Positions 9,235 to 14,496 of a stretch of DNA of 14,761 nucleotides are shown here, piece by piece. The notes under the pieces are model-generated. The model worked only from the letters and a program-made list of their open reading frames with translations, was not told the origin of the DNA and ran no database searches. The DNA lies in contig JBKCEW010000045.1 in NCBI GenBank assembly GCA_046304235.1, positions 1-14,761 on the forward strand, written 5' to 3'. Position numbers and translations under genes: made by a program. This DNA is from CANHVK01 sp046304235 (GTDB taxonomy: Bacteria > Bacteroidota > Bacteroidia > Flavobacteriales_D > Crocinitomicaceae). Position 1 is the stretch's first letter. The number at the start of each line of letters is the position of its first letter.

Positions 9235-9273
9235 CGCCAAAAGTCACTTTTTTTATCACTTTTGGCGGGATTT
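9235..9273. repeat. Palindrome IR3, 39-bp exact copy of the IR1 region
   Basis: Arms CGCCAAAAGT (9235-9244) and ACTTTTGGCG (9258-9267) flank a 13-nt centre identical to that of IR1. The identity with 7699-7737 covers 39 bp including the trailing GGATTT. IR1 and IR3 are thus direct repeats about 1.54 kb apart enclosing the ATPase gene and IR2. Confidence 0.9.
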
Positions 9274-9298
9274 TTAGTGTTTTTCGAATGTTTATATG

Positions 9299-9335
9299 AC
9301 TACTTTAAGTATGTTTTTAGACCACTTAAAGTAGT
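9299..9335. repeat. Palindrome IR4, same geometry but different arms
   Basis: ACTACTTTAAGT (9299-9310) and ACTTAAAGTAGT (9324-9335) form a perfect 12-bp stem around a 13-nt centre. The sequence is unrelated to IR1-IR3 apart from the inner AGT-N13-ACT. From 9336 to 9479 I see only AT-rich DNA without a gene or clear structure. Confidence 0.75.
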
Positions 9336-9505
9336 GGAATCTTTTGCTATTTATCTGTTTGTTATTGTATTTCTTGAAATATTACGCGACCAAATCTTTG
9401 TTTTTTAATTCAATTTGGTTGTGTGTTTTTTATAGAGATTCATTTTTTGTTTATCTAACTGTATATGTAGCTGAATAACGGTTTTGGATTTTCAACCTTT
9501 TTTCA

Positions 9506-9536
9506 TTGTCCCGCTTCGGCAGGCTTAGCGTGACAA
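9506..9536. repeat. REP-like imperfect palindrome in module A
   Basis: TTGTC and GACAA close an imperfect palindrome with an inner GCT/AGC pair around CTTCGGCAGGCTTAGCG. From memory, variants of CTTCGACAGGCTCAGCGTGACA are common as extragenic repeats in Bacteroidota genomes. Copy C has the related form CTTCGACGAGCTCAGCGTGA at 14532. Confidence 0.6.
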
Positions 9537-9747
9537 TTTAGAATTTCATTCATAAATCATAATTTGCAAGAGCATTTCACTTGTTCTAAAAATTAGGCGC
9601 GGATTTTCGAAATTGCTATCGCTTATAAGACGAAGCGAGATTCCCAATTTTATACAGAACTAGCTGTACATATAGCGAAACTGCGTTCCTTGTCGCAATG
9701 CAATGGAGACCAAGGGAAAAAGCATGAAGCTAGATATGTATCAGTGG

Positions 9748-9782
9748 TTTTATGTGCAGAGTAACGGAACATAAAAAGTTCC
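9748..9782 (+). other. Overlapping alternative hairpins in module A
   Basis: TTTTATGT (9748-9755) pairs with ACATAAAA (9769-9776) across 13 nt. The overlapping GGAAC (9766-9770) pairs with GTTCC (9778-9782). The two stems share bases and cannot form together. Both are conserved in copy B (12876-12910), where the loop has two changes and the stems have none. Confidence 0.5.
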
Positions 9783-9807
9783 TTATAAAATTGAAGAGCT
9801 GTTTTTG

Positions 9808-9835
9808 GATACTTTTTTCAGCACAAAAAAGTATC
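9808..9835. other. T6/A6 hairpin in module A
   Basis: GATACTTTTTT-cagcac-AAAAAAGTATC makes a perfect 11-bp stem with a 6-nt loop. It is identical in copy B at 12936-12963. Its run of T followed by a matching run of A could end transcription on either strand. Confidence 0.7.
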
Positions 9836-9933
9836 GAGAAATTTATAATTTATTTTCAACCTTTTTTCATTACCACCCTTCGAGTACCTCAGGGTGCATT
9901 GAGCCAAAAAGGCTAGTCCTTGGAAATTCGACT

Positions 9934-10016
9934 ACCCACTAACGAACGCCGCTAAAATTTCAAAACTCGCTACGCTCAAACAGTTGAAATTTTTACGCTT
10001 ACTTATCGTTGTGGGT
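9934..10016. other. Large two-stem palindrome in module A
   Basis: The outer stem is ACCCAC plus AACGA (9934-9945, one bulged T at 9940) pairing with TCGTT plus GTGGGT (10006-10016). The inner stem is AAAATTTCAA (9954-9963) with TTGAAATTTT (9984-9993), 10 bp, capped by a loop containing CTCGCTACGCTCAAACAG. Copy B keeps both stems with compensating changes. It recalls folded recombination sites in shape, but the integron attC core consensus is not met. Confidence 0.75.
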
Positions 10017-10157
10017 CCCAGTCTACATTTCCTTAGGGACATAATAGATTTCGAGGTCGCTAACTCTTATAAAACGAAGCGTAATTTTCATTTAAAACTA
10101 ATCATTCAAAATTCATAACTAGTAAGTGCTTCCTCGTGGTTCCCGAATTTCAGTGCG

Positions 10158-10213
10158 TTACACTTGATCTAAAAATAAGGCGCGGATTTTCGAAATCGCT
10201 ATCGCTTATAAAA
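10158..10213. repeat. Partial module fragment next to the Fic operon
   Basis: This stretch repeats part of the left section of the module (compare 9581-9630 and 14597-14650): CACTTGATCTAAAAATAAGG, then the GCGCGGATTTTCGAAAT segment and GCTATCGCTTATAAAA. It stops before the CGAAGCG end. It shows that the modules break and recombine in pieces. Confidence 0.7.
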
Positions 10214-10239
10214 GTATCAGAATTAGTCAATTTATTTTA

Positions 10240-10256
10240 TATCTTCGTATAAGATA
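10240..10256. promoter_or_regulatory. Inverted repeat just upstream of the antitoxin start, candidate operator
   Basis: TATCTT-cgtat-AAGATA, a 6-bp dyad with a 5-nt spacer, ends 10 bp before the antitoxin ATG. It lies where the operon's promoter or leader should be, and TATCTTCG inside it resembles a degenerate -7 element. Autoregulation is common in toxin-antitoxin operons, but binding here is a guess. Confidence 0.35.
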
Positions 10257-10266
10257 AATTTTGAAA

Positions 10267-10488
10267 ATGTTCAAAGCCATTGACATAAATAGAGATAATT
10301 TAACAATACTTGGTGTTAAATTTTCAGATTTAAAGACTTTAGAAAGTACAGCATCTGCTATTGGATCAAATATGTTTGAAGGGTTTGAGCCTACAAAAGA
10401 ATTGATTCAGTTGTATCTTGACTGGAAAACAGGTGTCGTATCTGAGATAGAACTATTGGATAAGTTGTATACCATCTATGGAAAATAA
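10267..10488 (+). CDS. VbhA/FicA-like antitoxin of a class I Fic module
   Basis: A small protein (73 residues from ATG 10267; an in-frame TTG lies at 10261). It contains SNMFEG at residues 34-39, matching the [S/T]xxxE[G/N] inhibitory motif that Fic antitoxins use: the glutamate is placed into the Fic active site and blocks productive ATP binding. The following helix region (about 44-73, ending LLDKLYTIYGK) fits the C-terminal part of VbhA-like antitoxins. Its stop codon overlaps the fic start by 11 bp (ATGGAAAATAA), so the two are probably translationally coupled, with antitoxin made first. ATG 10267 is preferred over TTG because it is the stronger codon and leaves the motif intact. The family call rests on the motif plus the adjacent Fic gene; the N-terminal 30 residues are not recognised. 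Confidence 0.8.
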   Translation: MFKAIDINRDNLTILGVKFSDLKTLESTASAIGSNMFEGFEPTKELIQLYLDWKTGVVSEIELLDKLYTIYGK

Positions 10489-11074
10489 CTACCAATATTT
10501 AGATCCTGAAGAAAAGTATACAAACTCGAAAGGTGTACTTCACAATTTAGCAAATATTAAGGATGAGAGAGTATTGGTTGCATTTGAAAGTTTTAAGGTT
10601 ACAAAAAGGCTGGAGGAATTGTATGCACTAACTTTCAAAATCAAAGATTCTTCTGCTCTACTTTACTTGCATAAACATTTATTTCAAGATGTATATGATT
10701 GGGCTGGTCAAGTAAGAACGGTTAATATTAGTAAAGATGGAAAACCTTTTTTTGATGGTGAATTATTCCCAAATGCATTTAAGTTTATTGATTCTTTGAT
10801 AATTGAATACTATCACATTGATAAAAATAAGGTCAAAGAAATATCACAAAAATTGGCTGAGATTTTAGATACTATCAATTTCTTACATCCATTTAGAGAA
10901 GGAAATGGAAGGACTCAACGAGAATTTTTAAGAATTCTAGCTTTGGAAAAAGGATTTCAACTCAATTTAAATCCTCCAGATAATAAAGATACTTACTATA
11001 GATATATGAAAGGAACGATAGAAAGTAATGTAACAATATTACAAGAATTAATTTTTGAATTAATTAGTCTTTAG
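10478..11074 (+). CDS. fic: Fic-domain protein (AMP-transferase toxin)
   Basis: A 198-residue Fic/Fido protein. The catalytic loop is HPFREGNGRTQR (137-148), a full match to HxFx(D/E)GNGRxxR with catalytic H137 and the ATP-phosphate-binding GNGR. The upstream segment HLFQDVYDWAGQVRTVNISK (68-87) with the flap region DGKPFF is typical. Fic enzymes transfer AMP from ATP to a hydroxyl side chain of a target; family members FicT and VbhT modify DNA gyrase and topoisomerase IV. No inhibitory [S/T]xxxE[G/N] motif is fused here; it is supplied by the overlapping upstream gene, which makes this a class I toxin. The length is short, essentially a bare Fic core without the DNA-binding or secretion domains of larger members. 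The active motif is intact, so it should be functional. The target is not inferable. Confidence 0.92.
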   Translation: MENNYQYLDPEEKYTNSKGVLHNLANIKDERVLVAFESFKVTKRLEELYALTFKIKDSSALLYLHKHLFQDVYDWAGQVRTVNISKDGKPFFDGELFPNAFKFIDSLIIEYYHIDKNKVKEISQKLAEILDTINFLHPFREGNGRTQREFLRILALEKGFQLNLNPPDNKDTYYRYMKGTIESNVTILQELIFELISL

Positions 11075-11087
11075 TTTTCCGCGTCAC

Positions 11088-11103
11088 TAGATTTGACAAT
11101 CTA
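11088..11103 (+). terminator. Short hairpin after fic, weak terminator candidate
   Basis: TAGATT-tgac-AATCTA is a 6-bp stem with a 4-nt loop, 14 bp past the fic stop. There is no T-tract after it, so termination is uncertain. The remaining gap up to 11325 shows no gene and no other clear structure. Confidence 0.3.
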
Positions 11104-11325
11104 ACGAAACCAAGTTCTTATAGTATTTATTAACCAAAGCGGTCAACTCTATTTAGGGAAATACAAAGTACAATCAATCACCATTCAACATCAAACATTA
11201 ATCATCCTCCGGTTCGCTGGAAATGTTTTCCTGCTGAGCACAATCTTGTATTTCAATTTCTCCGTAAATTATTTTGTTTTTCATCATAACCCATAACCAT
11301 AATTCCTCTGCGTCAAAAAAAACAC

Positions 11326-11346
11326 GCTCCCATATTGGGAGCTTTT
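11326..11346 (+). promoter_or_regulatory. Palindrome overlapping the higBA -33 element (operator or terminator)
   Basis: GCTCCCA-tat-TGGGAGC, a perfect 7-bp dyad followed by TTTT. Its right arm contains the TTG proposed as the -33 element of higB. That overlap makes it a good candidate operator for HigA autorepression; alternatively it is a short intrinsic terminator for upstream transcription. Confidence 0.5.
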
Positions 11347-11365
11347 AGGGATAGTTGTATATTTG
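11335..11365 (+). promoter_or_regulatory. Bacteroidota-type promoter of higBA
   Basis: TTG at 11335-11337, a 20-bp spacer, then TATATTTG at 11358-11365, an exact match to the TAnnTTTG -7 consensus. Transcription should start about 5 nt later, near 11371, only a few bases before the higB ATG, so the mRNA would have almost no leader. Confidence 0.55.
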
Positions 11366-11373
11366 TATTAAGT

Positions 11374-11676
11374 ATGAAAAATATTGTTTCATTAAGAACG
11401 TTAAAAGAACATTGGGAAAAGCCCGGAAGAAACGATTCTGAACAGCAATTAAAAGCGTGGTATCAAGAGGCAAAAATGGCTAAATGGAAAAATCCAAATG
11501 ATATAAAATCTCAATACAAAAATGCTAGTATTGTTGGTAGTAATAGGGTCGTTTTTAATATTTGTGGGAATAAATATCGGTTAGTAGTAAAGGTTAACTA
11601 CCTTACAGAATGGGTTTATGTACGTTTCGTTGGAACACATAATGAATACGACAAGATTGATGTGACAACTATTTAA
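11374..11676 (+). CDS. higB: HigB-family toxin (RelE-like mRNA interferase)
   Basis: A 100-residue protein with the hallmarks of the HigB_toxin family: LKAWYQEAKMAKWKNPNDIK (26-45), YKNASIVGSNRVVFNI (48-63), GNKYRLVVKVNY (65-76) and FVGTHNEYDKID (85-96). Family members are RelE-fold ribosome-dependent endoribonucleases that cleave translated mRNA; some HigB_toxin members are less well characterised. ATG 11374 is chosen because the family begins at this point and the promoter -7 element lies just upstream; an upstream in-frame TTG at 11335 falls inside the promoter. Toxin-first order, with the antitoxin 10 bp downstream, is typical for higBA. The gene appears complete. Confidence in family is high. 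Confidence 0.92.
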   Translation: MKNIVSLRTLKEHWEKPGRNDSEQQLKAWYQEAKMAKWKNPNDIKSQYKNASIVGSNRVVFNICGNKYRLVVKVNYLTEWVYVRFVGTHNEYDKIDVTTI

Positions 11677-11686
11677 AAAAAATATT

Positions 11687-12037
11687 ATGGACGTGAAATT
11701 GATCAAAACAGAAGACGAATACAATGAAGCGCTAAGTCGTATTGATGAACTTTTTGATGTGACACCAGAAAGCAAAGAATTCGATGAGGCAGAATTACTT
11801 ATTGCACTTGTTGAATTATATGAACAACAACATTATAAAATTGAATCTCCTGACCCTATTGAAGCGATCAAATTTAGAATGGAACAAATGGAAGTTAAGA
11901 GAATAGATATGACCAAATACTTTGGTACAAGAGGAAGAGTGTCTGAAATTCTTAATAGAAAAAGAGAATTAACTTTGGCTATGATTAAGAAATTACATAA
12001 AGAATTTGGAATACCAGCCGAATCTTTATTAGCGTAG
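11687..12037 (+). CDS. higA: HigA-family antitoxin with C-terminal HTH
   Basis: A 116-residue antitoxin. The N-terminal acidic half (about 1-55, rich in E and D) is the part expected to bind and neutralise the toxin. The C-terminal half (about 60-115) is a Cro/C1-like helix-turn-helix: MEVKRIDMTKYFGTRGRVSE followed by ILNRKRELTLAMIKKLHKEF. HigA proteins bind dyad operators and repress their own operon, so the palindrome at 11326-11342 is a possible site. The gene starts 10 bp after the higB stop, consistent with one operon. The ending GIPAESLLA is characteristic of these antitoxins. It looks intact; the COG5499-type assignment is from recalled pattern, not a search. Confidence 0.9.
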   Translation: MDVKLIKTEDEYNEALSRIDELFDVTPESKEFDEAELLIALVELYEQQHYKIESPDPIEAIKFRMEQMEVKRIDMTKYFGTRGRVSEILNRKRELTLAMIKKLHKEFGIPAESLLA

Positions 12038-12160
12038 AAGAAGATAATCCCTCCGCTGATAAGAACTGAGATTCCATTTTAATACACCTCTCTCTAGTTC
12101 CAACAACTTTAGAACTACACGTAAGTAAGTTTAAGTAGTTTTAGTTACAAAAAATATGTG

Positions 12161-12191
12161 TTGTAATTCTAAAACTTTTTATCTAATTTTA
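12161..12191 (+). promoter_or_regulatory. Possible promoter of the coiled-coil protein gene
   Basis: TTG at 12161, a 20-bp spacer, then TAATTTTA at 12184-12191, one mismatch from TAnnTTTG. The start site would be near 12197, which places an upstream in-frame ATG at 12156 outside the transcript. The stretch 12038-12160 holds no gene I can see. Confidence 0.4.
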
Positions 12192-12224
12192 GTTTCAATT
12201 ATAGAAATGTATCATTCCATTATT

Positions 12225-12704
12225 ATGAAAATAAGTCTAACTATAACTAATATCATTACAATTTTTTTATTCTTGATGGGTATTCAATTCAGTTTCTATG
12301 CGCAAGAATTTAATAATGAAGATCGCGCAAGGATGATACGTACTGAAACTAAATTGGAAGAATTAGAAAAAAGAATGATTGAACGTTTCGAACAAGTAGA
12401 TAAACGTTTTGAACAAGTAGATAAACGCTTCGAACAAGTAGATAAACGTTTTGAAGAAAACTTCACTTACATTGGCTACATTATAGCTTTATTCGGTACA
12501 ATGTTTGCCGCAACAATTGCTTTTGCTTTGTGGGACAGACGAACAATGATTAAACCTTTTGAAACAAAAGTAATTGAAATTGAATCAGAGATTATTAAGT
12601 TAAAAAAGGAGAAGAATAATGCAAAAATATTAGTTGCACTCCGCGATTTAGCGAAGACAGATATCAAACTTGCGGAAATCTTAAAATCACATAATCTTTT
12701 GTAG
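12225..12704 (+). CDS. Small exported membrane protein with coiled coil and FEQVDKR repeats
   Basis: A 159-residue protein of unknown function. It has a signal peptide-like start (1-27, ending FSFYA), a charged coiled coil with heptad repeats (about 34-78, including three FEQVDKR units), a transmembrane helix (about 81-103, IGYIIALFGTMFAATIAFAL) followed by WDRR, and a second charged helix (about 113-131). The chosen ATG at 12225 follows the candidate promoter and opens with MKISLT, a normal signal sequence; an ATG at 12156 would add an odd 23-residue extension. If the signal is cleaved, the coiled coil faces the periplasm and the C-terminus the cytoplasm. Proteins of this plan (repeat coiled coil plus a C-terminal membrane helix) are common and mostly uncharacterised. 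It follows higBA by 187 bp and is probably a separate unit. Confidence 0.75.
   Translation: MKISLTITNIITIFLFLMGIQFSFYAQEFNNEDRARMIRTETKLEELEKRMIERFEQVDKRFEQVDKRFEQVDKRFEENFTYIGYIIALFGTMFAATIAFALWDRRTMIKPFETKVIEIESEIIKLKKEKNNAKILVALRDLAKTDIKLAEILKSHNLL
12384..12461 (+). repeat. 21-bp in-frame tandem repeat (heptad repeat)
   Basis: Three full 21-bp units (12384-12404, 12405-12425, 12426-12446) and a partial fourth encode R-FEQVDK heptads. They differ only at synonymous bases in the CGT/CGC and TTT/TTC codons. Copy number changes would lengthen the coiled coil by whole heptads without breaking the frame. Confidence 0.9.
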
Positions 12705-12741
12705 TCTAATCGCTAAAATCCAGTAAAATACAAATCAAAAA

Positions 12742-13252
12742 GGCTATCGCTTATAAAACGAAGCGTGATCCCCAATTTTATACAGAACTAGCTGTACATA
12801 TAGCGGAACTGCGTTCCTTGTCGCAATGCAATGGAGACCAAAGGAAAAAGCATGAAGCTAGATATGTATCAGCGGTTTTATGTGTAGAGCAACGGAACAT
12901 AAAAAGTTCCTTATAAAATTGAAGAGCTGTTTTTGGATACTTTTTTCAGCACAAAAAAGTATCGAGAAATTTATAATTATATTTCAACCTTTTTTCATTG
13001 CCACCCTTCGAGTGCCTCAGGGTGCATAGAGCCAAAAAGGCTAGTCCTTGGAAATTCGACTACCCACTAACGAACGCCGCTAAAAATTATAAACTCGTCG
13101 TACCTCCTCAAACAGTATAATTTTTTACGCTTACTTATTGTTGTGGGTCCCAGTCTACATTTCCATAGGGACATTTTAGATTTCGAGGTCGCTTTCGCTT
13201 ATAAAACGAAGCGGAAATTTCATTTATAACTAATCATTCATAATTCATAATT
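12742..13252. repeat. Long intergenic repeat module, copy B
   Basis: About 510 bp very similar to 9615-10118 of copy A, lacking the left REP-like part. It begins GGCTATCGCTTATAAAACG and ends in the AATCATTCATAATTCATAA tail. The hairpins at 12876-12910 and 12936-12963 are kept. It lies between the coiled-coil gene and the 102-bp tandem repeat. No gene is seen in it. Confidence 0.85.
13062..13148. other. Large two-stem palindrome in module B, with compensatory changes
   Basis: The outer stem ACCCAC plus AACGA (13062-13073, bulged T at 13068) pairs with TTGTT plus GTGGGT (13138-13148), one pair now being G-U. The inner stem AAAAATTATA (13082-13091) pairs with TATAATTTTT (13116-13125). Relative to copy A, three inner positions differ on each arm and every pair is preserved. 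Confidence 0.75.
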
Positions 13253-13274
13253 ACTTAGCGCGTCCTATGTGCAA

Positions 13275-13547
13275 CCTTCCAACCTCCGTGTTAAAACCTT
13301 TTTTCAACACAAAGTCCACCAAGGCATCGCAAAGCACACAAAGTCATCAAGCATTTCCTCCGTGTCCTCCGTGCTACCTTCCAACCTCCGTGTTAAAACC
13401 TTTTTTCAACACAAAGTCCACCTAGGCATCGCAAAGCACACAAAGTCATCAAGCATTCCCTCCGTGTCCTCCGTGCAACCTCTTTTACTCTGTGTTTATT
13501 TTTTTTAACACAAAGACCACAAAGGCATCGCAAAGCCCATAAAATGT
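13275..13547. repeat. 102-bp tandem repeat, about 2.7 copies
   Basis: Two nearly identical 102-bp units start at 13275 and 13377; a degenerate partial third starts at 13479. Each holds CCTCCGTGTTAAAACC...CAACACAAAG, where GTGTT and AACAC can pair, and a CTCCGTGTCCTCCGTGC tail. From memory, similar CTCTGTG/CACAAAG palindromes are frequent extragenic repeats. From 13548 to 13665 there is only AT-rich DNA before the KilA-N gene, presumably carrying its promoter. Confidence 0.85.
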
Positions 13548-13665
13548 GTTGTTTAACTGTTTGAAAAATATAGATGTTTTAAAAAAGATGGTTATAAAAA
13601 TTTAATAAAATTCAATAGTGGTTTTTATTGTTTATTATTAACTTCATTAGAAAATATACTTTGAA

Positions 13666-14481
13666 ATGTCAAAAATAAATAAGTTAAAAGTTCAAGAACA
13701 AGAGATTACGATTCAAAACAATTCACTAGGAGAATTTATCTCTTTGACTGATATGTTAAAAGCAAAGGATGGGAATTTTTTTATTTCTGATTGGTTGAGA
13801 AATAGGAATACAGTTGAATTTTTAGGTGTATGGGAGTCTATTAATAATCCAGTTTTTAACTATGGCGAATTTGCCATAATTAAAAGTAAAGCAGGATTGA
13901 ATAATTATAAGCTTAGTGTTAAAGAATGGATAACTAAGACAAGTGCAATTGGTTTAAAAGCTTCATCTGGAAGGTATGGTGGCACCTACGCTCACATAGA
14001 TATCGCATTTGAGTTTGGAATGTGGATAAGTGCAGAATTTAAAGTGTATTTAATCAAAGAATATAAAAGATTAAAATTAGCTGAAATTGATGCGCTTAAA
14101 ATTGAATGGAGCTTTCAAAGAAACCTAACCAAAGTAAATTATAAAATTCACACGGACGCAATAAAAGAAAATCTAATTCCTTCGTTAATTGAAAAGAATA
14201 AAATATCAATGGTTTATGCTCAAGAAGCAGACGTTTTAAATATGGCTGTTTTTGGAAAGACAGCAAAAACATGGACAGAGGAAAATCAAAATTTAAAAGG
14301 AAACATAAGAGATAATGCTACGATTCAACAATTGGTTGTTCTCTCAAATTTAGAAAGTATAAACGCTTTATTTATTAATGAAGGTGTATTACAAAAAGAT
14401 AGGTTAATTCGATTAAATAGAATTGCAATCACACAAATGAAATCACTTTTGAATATAAAGGAAATTGACAAGCTGCAGTAA
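13666..14481 (+). CDS. KilA-N domain protein
   Basis: A 271-residue protein with a KilA-N domain at about residues 20-138: FISLTDMLKAKDGNFFISDW (24-43), then RNRNTVEFLGVWE (46-57), a GxxxxKLSVKEWI segment (78-89), and the end GGTYAHIDIAFEFGMWISAE (105-124) with FKVYLIKEYKRLK (125-137). KilA-N domains are DNA-binding modules of phage and large DNA virus proteins and of many bacterial accessory proteins. The C-terminal part (about 145-271) is helical, with no domain I recognise; VYAQEADVLNMAVFGKTAKT (183-202) recurs in bacterial KilA-N proteins from memory. The ATG at 13666 follows an AT-rich stretch with TATACTTTG three bases before it, a poor -7 match. It is a single gene between repeat modules B and C, with no phage structural genes nearby, so it is likely a stand-alone accessory gene. 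Confidence 0.88.
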   Translation: MSKINKLKVQEQEITIQNNSLGEFISLTDMLKAKDGNFFISDWLRNRNTVEFLGVWESINNPVFNYGEFAIIKSKAGLNNYKLSVKEWITKTSAIGLKASSGRYGGTYAHIDIAFEFGMWISAEFKVYLIKEYKRLKLAEIDALKIEWSFQRNLTKVNYKIHTDAIKENLIPSLIEKNKISMVYAQEADVLNMAVFGKTAKTWTEENQNLKGNIRDNATIQQLVVLSNLESINALFINEGVLQKDRLIRLNRIAITQMKSLLNIKEIDKLQ

Positions 14482-14496
14482 ATATATTTTGTAAGT

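Larger units (their letters stand above)
9480..10118. repeat. Long intergenic repeat module, copy A (fullest copy)
   Basis: About 640 bp of non-coding sequence whose left 260 bp recur at 14497-14761 and whose remainder recurs at 12742-13252. In order it holds a REP-like palindrome (9506-9536), a GCGCGGATTTTCGAAAT segment, the motif CGCTTATAAGACGAAGCG, a long conserved block starting TATACAGAACTAGCTGTAC, two hairpins, a second REP-like palindrome (9874-9896) and a large cruciform-like palindrome (9934-10016). No open frame of useful length exists in it. It separates the ATPase region from the Fic operon. Its nature (structured RNA, mobile non-coding element, recombination site) is unknown. Confidence 0.85.

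Noticed and set aside
9600..9720. tRNA or other known structured RNA in the module
   Set aside because: No cloverleaf or known RNA family could be recognised; only the individual hairpins are supported.
9934..10016. Integron attC site
   Set aside because: The large palindrome has a two-stem shape, but the RYYYAAC and GTTRRRY core sites are not matched and no integrase gene is visible.
11335..11373. TTG start for higB
   Set aside because: It lies in the palindrome and promoter, and the extra 13 residues are not part of the HigB family.
12156..12224. Longer N-terminus for the coiled-coil protein (ATG 12156)
   Set aside because: It would put 23 residues before a normal signal peptide and start upstream of the likely promoter.
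13269..13508. Protein-coding frame across the 102-bp tandem repeat
   Set aside because: It stays open only because the repeat length is a multiple of three; the sequence is an extragenic-type repeat and the peptide is itself a repeat with no recognisable features.
13275..13547. CRISPR array
   Set aside because: Whole 102-bp units are repeated, with no variable spacers between short repeats, and there are no cas genes.
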